Shown piece by piece: positions 49,001-60,911 of a DNA stretch of 64,000 nucleotides. Numbering within the stretch: position 1 is the stretch's first letter; every line of letters starts with the position of its first letter. This DNA is from Oryzias latipes (Eukaryota; Chordata; Actinopteri; Beloniformes; Adrianichthyidae): positions 18,880,184 to 18,944,183 of the forward strand of contig NC_019867.2 of NCBI RefSeq assembly GCF_002234675.1, written 5' to 3'. The notes under the pieces are model-generated. The model searched no databases and had not been told where the DNA came from. It saw nothing but the letters and a program-made list of their open reading frames with translations. Made by a program: the position numbers and the translations under genes.

Positions 49001-52000
49001 AAACTGAAAGAAGTTGTCCTTCTTCAATTAAAAATATTGATGATGAAAGGCAATTGCTTTGATTGTCTTCTGCATATAGGAAATTAATATTGTTGAAAAT
49101 GCTGTGATTTTTATTAAATTAACACAAAACAACTTTCCAACCTTTCAAGTGAAGCACAGCCATTACCAACAATTGCCCACGTGTTGCATGCTGGGATATA
49201 TGCTACAAGAAAAGGTTTAGGCTACTCTCTTTAAAAAATAAATAAATAAAAGTCATGCCTTTACTGCAATACTTTTTAATAAACAATTTCCTGCTTTATT
49301 TCTTAACTTAATCAAGTTTAGAAGACAAACTACGTCAGAATGCTATTAGCCTACGTAAACACAAAGTCCCAAAAAAGATAAATTATCATACAAATTTAAA
49401 AAGCAAGATAATCTGGCTTTTTAAGGTAGCAGTGTGTGTGCTAAGAAAAGTTAGCACATTTAGAGCCAAGTTTTAAAATAAAGGTGTTAAAATGACATTT
49501 TTTCACTTCTATTTATCATCTAACCACCTACTTTTGTTGTGATATTTGGCTAAATTTTATATAATACCCATGTTGTTAGCATTTAGCTCTTACAGCCTCA
49601 CACATTGACTGTTCACACTTGTGTTGCTAAATTTATATTACTGATTGTATTACGTAAAAAAATCAATGTGAAAAACACTGTTTGTTAACTGCTTTTCAAT
49701 AAATCTTTTGAATAAATATGCACCTTGTTAAAAAAAAAACACAGAATCCAAATAGGCTACTTTTTAAAGCTATGTTTAAAGAACATTTCTGCATAGCTGT
49801 AGCTCTGTCTGAACTCCCTCCTTAATCCCTTACTACCAAAAAAATATATAGTGCAGGACTATCAAGTGCCCTGGATTTTAAAAGCAATTCCGACACCATG
49901 CTCACTACTTTTTTTTAATCAGTGAAAATGATGTCACTAATTTTTTATGGTAAAAATCGAATAAAACGTTTTACCAAGACTGTTCTGAAGATGAGAACGT
50001 GGATGGTTTATAAAAAAAAAATTAAAATACATTTTTCACATGAAAAAATGTTCAAATCGTCCACTATGGTGCACTGAGGACTGAGTAGTGACAAAATTCT
50101 GACACAACCTATGTATTTGTTTTACTAAATAATGTCTTCTGGGTTGGATTTCTTAAGCTCGACGTTTTATTGCATATGACAGAATAATATCCGTTTTTGT
50201 TTAGTAAAATATAGCATAATGTCAGCACACACTGTAGTTAAATATAGTATGAAACCAACACAAAAAAACTTTTTTAAAGATGCATAATGCAAAGGATGTC
50301 TCTTTTTCAAACTAAATAAAAAGTTTCAAGGGACTTTTATTCATTTTGTCATAAGTTGACATTCATTTTATTTAACGTCAGTTAAATTTAATTATTTCTC
50401 AAATCCAGAAACTTTTTACTAGTAAAAATATTGAAATTATAATCAAGATTAACTAGGAGGTACACAAAAAACAATCAGCTTTTGGGAATGCTAAGCAACA
50501 GACAGCAGCAGCTTTTCCTGACACATCTTGCAAAGCTTGGCAGGGCAATGGTGGCCTGCTGACTGTCAGTGGTAGGTCTATTCTTGGCAGTTTCCTGTTT
50601 AATAACAACAGCACCATGACAATTTACAATTAAGGCTTCTTCCACTGCTTTCTTTGAGTTCCTGTGACTGTCTTCTCACATAGCGAGACTCACCTCTCTT
50701 CAGGTGCTTTTTCTTCGTTTTGCGGCGCATGCCGTTGATGCCGGGCACAGGCTTCATGTCACTCTTGTTGATGGGTGGTGGGTGCAGTATGGGCTTTGGA
50801 GCTCGAGTCAGGCAAACTGGCAGACCTGCAGCGCACATCAGGATACCTGTCATACCTGACGCATAAATGGAACACAAATGTACACAGAAGAGGGGGAAAA
50901 AATAGTAAATTTCCTTTAGTGGAGGTTAGTTTTAAAAAATAAACATGCACACACTGACAAAAAAACATCTAGCTAAGTGCCAAAGAGAGGCTGCAGAGCA
51001 GATGTGGACTAACCTGCTAGGGCTGGATGCACTGGTCCAGAGCCTGTTAGGTTCTTGACTGGGAGAGCAGGAACTCTACAACAGAGAATACATTAAAAAA
51101 ATCAAATGTGTATAGATTTATAGAAATTAAACGCATCATAAGCGAAACAATTCTAAAGTAAACATGCCCCAACATGCCCCAAGCCTTAACACAGAGACAA
51201 CCGTAACACGATGGGATGGCCTGATTCGCATACAAAGCACTGCAGAAGAGCCTGAATCAGCATGACATTTGGAGAGTTTGGCGTTGGTAAAAAATATAGA
51301 TGACAGCTGACTTACACTGTCTTTAGGATATGTGGAGCACAGCAGACAAAAGGAATTTGTGTATTTGTCTGAACACGCAATTCCGAGAGTTTCTTTCCAT
51401 AGGATAGAAGACTCAGTTGAAAGGACATTCCACTGATCAGCAGAGCTAAAGAACAACTTAAACAGAGATCAGTGACAACTCTGCGTAAGTCACAGCTATA
51501 AAGACACTAATCTCCTAAAATGTGATGTGAATTAAAGAGTTTCAAAAGTTCCTGCTGTAAAAACTAGGGCTAATAGATAACATGGCAGATATTAAAGAAA
51601 ACGTATAAAAGACAATTTTACAGTGAGTCAAAATATTCAGAAAAGATAGGATTATTTCTAAAGCTTATAGCTGAGGGTTGATTGACATTAGCTGGGCTAC
51701 GCACAATGTGTGGAATGAGACACCTTCCTCAGTATGGAGCCACTATAATGGAGTGACTCTTGGTGTTTGAAAACAAGCAGCGGTGTGCTTATTGGTGGTA
51801 CTCTTTGCAGCTTCAATCTTAATAATTAAATTCAGATTTTTTTCTGTATGGAAAAGGGCCCACCTGTTTATTGTTTGTGCACAGGGGCCCAAAGGCAGCT
51901 TGGTCTGTGTTCTCAGACTAAAGGCCCTTGTAAAAGACTCTAATTGTGCAAAGACAGCCAAAGGTGAAGAAGTGGAAGACTAACAGCCTAATCTGAACAG

Positions 52001-55000
52001 TATCTCTTGTTCGGTGCTTGTGTCTATTTCCCAATGAGGGACACTAAATTTGAGCACAAGTCTTCTCTTAGCACCAAGACACAGCAAACGGTGCTCATTT
52101 GGGGGCAGTAATGCCTGACCACAACAAGGAAAAACAAAGCTAGTCCCATTAATACTCTGATTATCATAAAGTATCTTCCTGTACCTCCTCACTACAACTA
52201 ATAATGTTTGGCCTCTTTGACATTTTACAAGTTTTTGTGGGTCCTGCTTTTTCAGTTTTGTACTGTGACCCCCACACCCCCTCACCCGTGATACTTGCAG
52301 CATCATTTACTCATTCTGCTTCAATTCTGCACTTCGGTACACCTGTTCTGAAGCAGACCAGGATTTACTTGTTTGGTCTGCACCAGACTTCAAGTGATTT
52401 GGAACGCAACCAGTATGCAGACAAATACTAGTCAGCTAAGGTAAACAATCCACTGGCGTTTGCAAAAGCAAAACTTGGCTGTCAAAAGTGACTTTAGGAT
52501 GGCATCAAAACAAAATTGACAGTCAGCTGAGCCACATGGAATTTCATGGTATTGGACATGGTGAAGAATTTAAACCTAACTGCTCCCCAACCAAAACACA
52601 CAGTATAAAACCAATAGGATGGTGAAAGATTTAAAGTAGCCATTGATCTTCTCTCAGTTCCCCTGTTCATCAGCCACAGACTCCCACACCACTGCTCCTA
52701 TGCTCCCCTCGCTTTTTGGCCAGGAAGCAGCAGAAATCTTTTGCCCTGCAGCTCCACAGAGCCCCACAAATCTGCATCAACAGACCTGCTTTGATATAGA
52801 TAAGAGCCTTTGTTCCTGTACCAGGAGAAGCCCTTCAATAAGCTCAGTGTGATTATGAAAAAAATAAACCTTTGCCATGGCCAGCAGAGGAGCTGATGTG
52901 TACCATTGGCTCGTGATAGAAGCTCAAGATGCACTCTGTCTCACATCAGTGGACCAGAAACAAGGTGTGGGGAGCTCCTGGTGTTTGCAGCTCTGATGTG
53001 AATCAGAGTGAGGTTACACGGATGTCTTGTGTGAAAGATGTTTCAGGGATGTGAAAACAAACCAGAAAGTCATTTGGTTGGAATATTTTTTAACTAGTTC
53101 ATTAAAAAAACAGGGAATAAAAGCGGAATAAAAACCAATACTACTAGTTAAATCAACTACAAAACAGACAGAGACTGAGCAAGATATGCTTTCAACCGTT
53201 TTAGCATAGCCTGATTTAAATCACAACACCTCAAAGGCAAGATGTATCCTGTCAGTGAGTGCATGTATATTTCATATCATTGATAGCAGAGGGATCAGAG
53301 AGCCAGTTTAGCTCGTGCTGGTTTGCGGCGCCTTCCGTCCGTGAAGCCCGGGTTCGACTCCAGGCTGCTCCCTGTTCCCTTCTCTACCTCTGTGCCGGTC
53401 CCAAGCCCGGTTAGAGAAGGTTGCGTCAGGAAGGGCATCCGGCGTAAAACATTGCCAAATTTACCATGCGACTTGTTCGCTGTGGCGACCCCTGATGGGA
53501 GAAGCCGAAAGTGGAAGAGTTGATAGCAGAGGGATCAAAGAGCTGATTTACATTAGAAGGAGCACAAAACACCAGCTCTCAACATCTTCTCCTTGAGTGT
53601 TACATGCAATTTGAAAAAAATACAATACAAATGGCTGTCATTTTTAAAGTGCTTGCAAAAAACAGAGACACTTACATTTCTACTAACCAATGAAAAGCCA
53701 GCCAAATTAGAGTATGACACCACTGCTGATAAAGCTAAAAACACGAAGGATTTTATTTTAAATTAAAGATAAAAACCCTCTTTAAATTTTAGTAGTTTAC
53801 AGTAGTTAAATTGCAATGCTGCATCACAGATACTAGGGCTTTTTGAGAATAACAGGTAAAGAAAATTGATGAATCGATCAGTGATGAATATATCAAACTT
53901 TCACTTTACTGGAAGACTATAAACACAGAAAACTTTCAGGATATGTTCCCCAGGGTGTTCCTCTCCTCTGATGCATTTATTTTAGCTGCAAAAAGCAAGA
54001 TTTGTGCAAAAAAACATTTACAAAAATTACACATTGAGGTTGTCACGGCAACAACTGCCTACTTAGATGGAATTTAAGTTTCCTGTCACAGTCAGCAGTA
54101 AGGAATTCCGGGTAAACACAGAACAGCTTGTGCTTTTGAGAAAATGAATGTGATGCTCTTTGAGAAAACTTCATATAACCTGAATTACTTGTATACGTGT
54201 CCACTTGTTAAAGAGGAAACCACACAAAACCTAGTAGCTTTTGAATTTCTCTGCACTCTTTTCTCAGCTGTCTCTACCCCCTGATATGTATTTACTTTTG
54301 TGCTCCATTCCCTAAAGAATTTTGGTTTCCACAAAAAAAATACTGAACATCTTTGTTAAAAACTTGTTGTAACATAGTTTGCTATTTTATTTTAATGTAA
54401 CAAATCACATTTTATGTTTGAGCCTTGCAGTACACATTTTAACCTGACGGTTTCTATCTCTCCTCTAACCCTTGTGCCATCTTAGATGACCCCACCCTCA
54501 CATTGACGTGTTCTCCCTACCATGACAAAGGTGGATAAAGGTGGAAAGATTTCATGTAATCCATGGACACCAGTGAAGATCACAAATCATTGAAGAAAAA
54601 AGGTTCAGAGGACTGTCTAGTGGGTCTAGATGACCCAACTCCCAATGTTAAAGTGTCTAGGATAGCACAAGGGCTAATCAGCCTCAGTCCTCCCTTCTTT
54701 AGTAAAACTTTTCTGAAAAAATTTGAATCGGGACAGATCCCCATACAGGGACTCTGTGTTACACCTCAGTGCGAAAGTGCTGATGAAGGACTACTATCTC
54801 CTAATTTGTTTAAAATGCATTATTAACCTGGAGCAGTGGAGGTATGATGGCAAGAACGTCGAGTGTGTGTAATTGCAATATTGATGCAGGAGCCAGACGC
54901 AGAGGCAGGCCCTTCCCTCTGCCACAACAGAGCTGAAGGTGGAAGCATAACTGTCACAATGAAACTGAAATGCATTTATAAGGAATAACGATGCACATGA

Positions 55001-58000
55001 TTTGAAAAATTGCATCACTGCAGCCTCTCCAAGTACGTTGATTTATTAAATCGCTACAACTTTAAATGTTATCCCAAGGGGTAGATTAGATCGGAGCCAG
55101 AGCAGACCACTGAGGAGTAATGATCCATCCTGTCAGGCACATTCACAAATCTCAACTAAGTTCTTAACACAAGCAGCTTGATTCTCAGCTGTTAGTATAA
55201 AGCAGCCATGGTTTTTTCTGTGTTCAGGAAGTGGTTTGATTGAGTTTAGTGCAGTCGAAACTCCCTAGAAGTCTTAAAAAAGGGCTGCTTTTCTTTTCTT
55301 CTATCATGACATTTGTTTATGAATCTTGTAAATAGTTGAAATACTCCTGCTCCCTATCAGCGTTTTGGCCCTAACATCAAAACAATGTACTGAAAAACGC
55401 CTGGCGGACATTTATGTCAGGTCTACGAGCATTTACAGTGTGATACAAATCCACATTTAATGACACAATGGATTGTTGACTGAAAACACATAAACTAACC
55501 AGTTAGATTTAATGTCATTTAAAAAAAATATGGAGTTTGAGTAAAACAAGAAACCACAAATGAACAACTAAACTTTTCTTAAAACTAGATGGCACCTGTA
55601 AATGCTTATTTAGGCTTTTTATTACTATTTTTGATTTTGTTATGCACAGGCAATAACTAAAACCTAAACAAATTAGTTACAATATTGGTCCTAAATTAGG
55701 AAGCAATGTAGAGTAAGAACATTTTAAATAGCTACAATTTGCAGAATCATATACAGTATTAGTTTATAATATGCATAAATATATTAATAGCTTTTTCTTC
55801 ATTTATTCATAATGATTATATATTGTTCAAACAACTCTGTAAGTGGACAAAACAAGCCTCTCTGGAGGAATCTTTGTGGTCAACTAAGACTAAAACGAAA
55901 TACCAGGATGCCAAGAGGAATCAACCCCTTTCCCAACTAGAAGTTGAGCAACGATCAGCGTTACAGACAAAGCTTGGATAAATTTGTGCGGCATGAAGTT
56001 GACTAAAAACATTAAATTTAAAGGTGTTGGAATAACTGAATAAGAAGTGATCACAAAATGAAAAACTCCCATTCTCTGCTACTGTTTAGCTTTTTGAATA
56101 GAAAACAAGACACTCATTGGTAGTAAATGGTTATTTCTTTTTACATGAGGGCGCGTTGGTGTGTGAAAAACACATCAGTTTTAGGCTTCTGTTTGAAGCC
56201 TAAAATCATTTTTCATCATAACATGACCTGTTTCAAGGATTTCTCAAGCTCCGTTCACTTTATTGTGTCTCCAACCAGCAGCTATGTGCAGATGGTGATA
56301 TGTGGCTGCCAGCTGTAAGACAAACAAATGTGTTGACACACACCAGCAGATGGTGCCACTTCTAATACCTGTGTGTGTGAGATAAGTGTGTTTGGTTGAA
56401 GCTCCCCTCCACCTACAGATCACAGTCCGTTATATTATTGTATCGTGACCTAACAGAAGACCAAAGCCTAAACAGCTTACTTTCAGGAATAAAATATTCA
56501 CGTCTCCTTACATGAACATGAAGCAAAGGTAATTCTAAGAAAATGTGTGCTTTTGTAGAAAAACATGTGAACACGACAAGTTTATGTGTCAATCTAAAAT
56601 AAAAAACCTAATCTAATAAAGCTACAGCACAATAATCATCTGTTTTACATCCAGTAACTGTTACATGAGGGCGTGGGTGTGTGAAAAACAGATCAGATTC
56701 TTTACATTCTGTGGGTTTCTCTGTTATGTTTGAAGCACGCATGGGAACCAGCAAGGGAGTTCACATATGAGATTGTGTGTGACTGCAAGCTCTCATATTC
56801 TGCTGTGTGCATGTTAACCACACTCATCCTGTGTGTGGAGCCACTCGCCTGGGAACCAGCGTACATCATCTAACCCTACGCTTCTCTTACCTTCTCTCAA
56901 ATAGTGCTCGCTGTCTCCACAGATCACTTAGTGTAAAGTGAAACAGTCCAATTCACAACTCTGCACCTGAACCGTCAGTGAATTCTTAAAATGCAGATGC
57001 CTAAATGGGTCATGCTATTCTAACCCTCTATCACAAATACCTATATACACAGAGTAGAGTCATTTTCAAGGATGAAAAACCTATATTTTGTTTTGAGACC
57101 TGAACTAGGCCAACGAAAGTGAAAGCATGTCTGCCTATTTGAGTGGTGGTCTTATATATGCAGTGAAGGTGTCTCTCCTCATTATCAATGAGAATGAATG
57201 GAATCACATTAGATCAGGAGTGGGTTTATTTTAATATTTCGGTAAGTTTTGGTCAGAACTAAAGACAAACCAATTCCTGCTTTCTTCGCAGACCGCAGAT
57301 TTCTCACCATTTGTGATTTTATTTCTAACTAGGGATGTAAAAAAATTCAGATACGCATTGAAAAATATATCAATCTCATATCGAAACCAAAACGATAGCC
57401 AAGATGCATTCAAGCGCCTTATTTTAAAACTAATTTTGTTGAGAGATTGCCACCTCAATTTCCCTTCCCTTCAGGAGGCAATTTAGTTTCTTTTGTTTGT
57501 TATTTGATTGCTGATCTTCTCGGTTTCATTTTTTTCAGGTCACTTTAAATACAACTGTGCCTTTACATCCTCTTTGAATTGAGATCAGCAGAACAGCACG
57601 TACACTCACTTTATGCTGCTTTGTGTCTGGACTAAGAGACTGTGAAGGTCATCTGGGCATGGACATTTTCAGCTCTGACTTCAGCTACTATGGTGTGTTA
57701 TGATGGAGCAGACTGCTTTAAGTTTTAAAGAACCACTCCAATGAAAATTGTGGTGTTTTTTTTGTGGTGTTTTTAACATTTTTTGTAGGGTTTTTCTCAT
57801 GACAGAGAATGGTTCTTTAAAACTTTATGGATAAGAAATCAGCAAAACATGCCCTCATGGACAGCTTTAAGGGCAAAAAGGAAGGAAGAGGAGGAGAAAC
57901 CGGCTCAAAACAGAAGTTAGTCTGTTTTTGGTCAAAAAAGAATCCTTTAACTGGCGATCTAGTTTTTTCTTTTCTTTTAGGTTTTAAACCTTTAACATGA

Positions 58001-60400
58001 ATCTAACAAAACCTACTATGCTTTTTACATGCCGTTACTCCTGATCCGAATCATCTGATCTGCAGAGGAAAGCGGCTTTGTGCCAGTATCATGTGGTAGT
58101 GTTTAGACTGCCAAAAAGCAGGATGGGAGGACTTGCCATCAATGTTATTTCTTTAGAAGGTTCGCTAATGGGGAGATAATTACATGGCTAATGTATTCCC
58201 ACCAAAATCCCTTTTTGACTAGGGCACCATGCAGCCCTGGGCCGGCCCTGGTCTGAGATGGTATCTGGCTAAAAACTGTACAGCTGGATAGCTCCAATAT
58301 TGCTCGCCATTTTTGTTGCGCCGCCAATGTTAGAATGGGGGTGTGAGGAGCTGCAAGCTGTAGGGAGTGTAAACATATGGATGTTATTGAGTAGGGGTGT
58401 GCTTACTCCGCGCTTACAGTCCCACCCACAACTCAGACATGAATTTCTAATAATCTACTGCCGCTTTGCAGAAACTATGTCCGAGAAAACGACACACATG
58501 AATAACTTCATAATCATAGTATAAAGACAACTAGGAAAACTTTTACAATAGGTGAAAGGATGATCTTAGTGGGTCTTTAAAAAAAGACCAAAAATCTGTT
58601 ACATTTTTGTTGGTCAGTGTTTTGAATTAGAGTCCGTAAAGCTGCTGCATTTACCAAGACGGCGGCTGGGTTTGTTTTGGTGTGTTGGGCATGTCATCTC
58701 ATCATCTGTGGAATTGGATCTGACCCTCAACTTTATCTAAACAGACAATATTACAAAAGGCCTAAAAGTTGAGAACTGATTCATGCACATATTAACCCAC
58801 AAATGAGGACAAGATGCAGGGATGTGTGTGTCGCTGCTCAGCCGGTCGCCAGTCAGGGCCGGTCAAATGGAAAATCGGCGCATCTCTAGTAACGACACCA
58901 ACACACTTTTTTTTTCTCAGTCCCTTTCTGTGATTCACTCTGAGGGCAGAGTGCTCTACTGAAGCACCGAAGCTCCCATATTTCCTTGATCCATTATTCA
59001 TCCTCTCCTATTGGAGCTTTGCCTCCATGGCAAGTATGTTTCCACAGCGACACAAGAGGCCACTTCAAATGTGTGATTGCATGTCTCACCCCCTGCACAA
59101 TTAAACAATGATGCATTTAAACGCAGAGCCAGATATTCCACTTACAGCCTCAGACTGTTTTGCATGACATAGCAACCATGGTGCAGTCTGATAGCAACAA
59201 ATCACTTCAAAGCAAAGCAACAGAATGATCTAAAGAGAGCTGCAGTATTTCACGCCTTGCATAAGCTCATTATCAAGCAAAACCTTGGAAGACACATATG
59301 AAAACAAAGATGAAAAGTGCTTGCTCAGCATAGTTACAAAATCAAAAAGTTTTTTTTTTTACTCGCAGATGTATTGATCAGCACATAAAAGACTGTATTC
59401 ATAAATCAGCAGTATGGGGTGTGGACAAAGACCCAAAGATTGGTGCACACAGGACACATTCAGTGTGAATCCTTGTGAGTCAGACATGGAGACCGGTTCT
59501 TGGCTTTTTTTTATCCTCTCACTGCTTCGGTGGAGCAAATTTAGCTAAATCTCAGCTTTGTGCCAATGCTGTCAGAAGTATGGGGCTAAAGGAGATTTGA
59601 AAATCGAATTAGAAAAAAGAGAAAGAGAACCATTGGCCCTCTTTGCAATCATCATTACCCTGCTGGGATGGTTCCTCGTGTAGTCCCCATGGAAATGCGC
59701 TGCGTGCCCGGCCTGTTCAGATTGTTCTGTCCGTTGATGGTGAGAGCGTGGTGGCCATGGCCGGATGAAAGGGATGGCATCACAGGAGAACAGGGGAAGT
59801 TGGCAGGGGACAGCGGAGACTGCACCTGTTCAGCTTTCGCCTGCCCACCCCCTACACTTATGTTGTTGTTTTTGGTGGTGGATGAGGTGGATGTCTGAGA
59901 CCAGAGGGAGGTTCCAGCAAAGGTGTTGCTCTGCCGCACAACGGTCCCTGTAGCACCCGAGTTCCCTGCTGTTCCTCCGTAAAGCTTGCGCCGCTGGGAG
60001 GCAAGAATAGCATTGGAAGCCGCTCTTGTGCTGTTGACCAGGATGCACTGCTGGCAGGAGCAGGGCTGGCCGGAGCTGGCGCCCACAGGCCAGGACTGAG
60101 ACTTAGGAATGGAGCCCATGATAAGCGGGTAGGCAAGATCCATGCGTCGCCGTAAACGACGTTTTCGTTGACTCTGCCTGTTGGTCTGGGACATGCTGTT
60201 GAAGTCAATGAGGTAGCAGAAGCCCAAAGAGGTCAGGTCCAGCCAGGGGTGCTGCTTCTCATAAGCATTCTGGATGGTCACGCAGATCTCCATGTCATAC
60301 AGCGTCCACGAGCCGTTGTCGTTCTCCCACTCCCACACCACACCTTTGCCAGGGGCGGAAGAGGGCTCGTAGAAGTTTCTTTGCACTGGTCTCATGGTAC
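46095..60400 (-). CDS. dtx1: Deltex E3 ubiquitin ligase 1, lacking its first coding exon
   Basis: RING-type E3 ligase that regulates Notch signalling. Eight coding exons: 59659-60400, 51014-51075, 50694-50855, 48401-48462, 48093-48251, 47363-47524, 46420-46509, 46095-46319; phases agree (1664 nt, about 554 aa). The first visible exon opens with [20 protein letters not shown] and [14 protein letters not shown], the second WWE repeat, which binds Notch ankyrin repeats in the family. Then a basic RKRRLRRR stretch, [20 protein letters not shown] and a Ser/Thr/Gly-rich linker. The RING is [17 protein letters not shown] and CPTC. The Deltex C-terminal domain has [20 protein letters not shown] and [20 protein letters not shown]. 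Human DTX1 starts with a further exon carrying the first WWE; it lies right of the window. Convergent with rasal1, as in the human 12q24 order. Confidence 0.96.
53304..53519 (+). mobile_element. tRNA-derived SINE in dtx1 intron
   Basis: About 216 bp with pol III boxes: an A-box-like TAGCTCGTGCTGG at 53309-53321 and a perfect B box GGTTCGACTCC at 53351-53361. The 3' half has AGGAAGGGCATCCGGCGTAA and GTGGCGACCCCTGATGGGAG, the tail common in fish SINEs. Flanking direct repeats at 53280-53303 and 53520-53543 are 24 bp with one mismatch, showing retrotransposition. It lies antisense to dtx1, in the intron between its exons at 59659 and 51075. Confidence 0.88.
54469..54673. mobile_element. Terminal-inverted-repeat MITE, copy 2
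   Basis: 205 bp with ends CCCTTGTGCCATCTTAGATG and TAGGATAGCACAAGGG. It is flanked by CTAA on both sides (54465-54468 and 54674-54677) instead of the TTAA seen around copy 1. It shares the block CTCCCTACCATGACAAAGGT with copy 1 in opposite orientation. No coding capacity; it lies within a dtx1 intron. Confidence 0.82.
56141..56178 (+). repeat. Local direct repeat, unit 1
   Basis: TTACATGAGGGCG, then GTGTGTGAAAAACACATCAG. It recurs with small changes at 56661-56696, about 520 bp away in the same dtx1 intron. I cannot place it in a known repeat family. Confidence 0.7.
56661..56696 (+). repeat. Local direct repeat, unit 2
   Basis: TTACATGAGGGCG, then GTGTGTGAAAAACAGATCAG. It differs from unit 1 at one base of the second block and by 2 bp in spacing. 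Confidence 0.7.
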
Positions 60401-60574
60401 CTAACCACAGAGAAGAGAAGGGATGAAAAAGAGCAGTCAATTTAGATAATAAAAGATATTCAGAAGACTTGAACTTTTATCAGGGTCAACTTTTTAGACA
60501 CATTTTTCACATCAAGAGGCAATCAACACATGTACAAACAGGTTTTCTGCTGCTCTTGTGATGGATATTAATCT

Positions 60575-60672
60575 TTTTGTTGCTGTTTTTAATATTTTGA
60601 GCTTTTAATGTACAGTGCCTTGTTTGACTCCAGTCTTTGAAGGTGCCATATAAATAAACTTGAGTTGAGTTG
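60575..60672 (+). mobile_element. L2/Rex-like LINE 3'-end fragment
   Basis: Contains ATGTACAGTGCCTTGTTTG and GGTGCCATATAAATAAACTT followed by GAGTTGAGTTGA. This matches the typical end of L2-clade LINEs in fish (GTACAGCACTTTG, TATAAATAAA, then a short tandem tail). Superfamily assigned from memory of that pattern. Confidence 0.5.
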
Positions 60673-60711
60673 ATACCTACATGTACGTACTTTCAAGCAC
60701 AACTTGCCAGA

Positions 60712-60911
60712 AGATAGACTTTAAAGTTCTATTTCTGGTTCACAAACCTTTGAATGATTTGGCACTAAAATACACGATTGCCCTCCTTCTGACTCATTGT
60801 GTACCAGTCATCTGGATCCGGTCTAGAGTCTGACTTCGCAAAAGGCTTAGATCAGCAGACACAGTTTATCTAAATTCAAGTTAAAGACCCAACTGTTCTG
60901 CTTGACTGCTT
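60712..60911 (+). mobile_element. Decayed LINE ORF2 C-terminal fragment
   Basis: Plus-strand reading gives FKVLFLVHKPLNDLALKYT and, after frameshifts and deletion, FKLKTQLFCLTA. These resemble the C-terminal end of L2/Rex1-type reverse transcriptase proteins (L-V-x-K-A-L-x-x-L-A-P, F-K-x-x-L-K-T-x-L-F). The fragment is broken and non-functional. Confidence 0.5.

Noticed and set aside
53309-53380. A possible tRNA gene with good A and B boxes
   Set aside because: The boxes sit inside a SINE flanked by target duplications, and no cloverleaf with a paired acceptor stem was seen.
57320-57440. AACTAGGGATGTAAAAAAATTC-like start of a possible hAT repeat in a dtx1 intron
   Set aside because: Only one weak end could be seen and no matching right end or duplication, so it is not listed as an element.
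60401-60440. Apparent ATG start of the large dtx1 frame at 60440
   Set aside because: The frame crosses a clear splice acceptor (GTGGTTAG) at 60401; the true start lies in an upstream exon outside the window.
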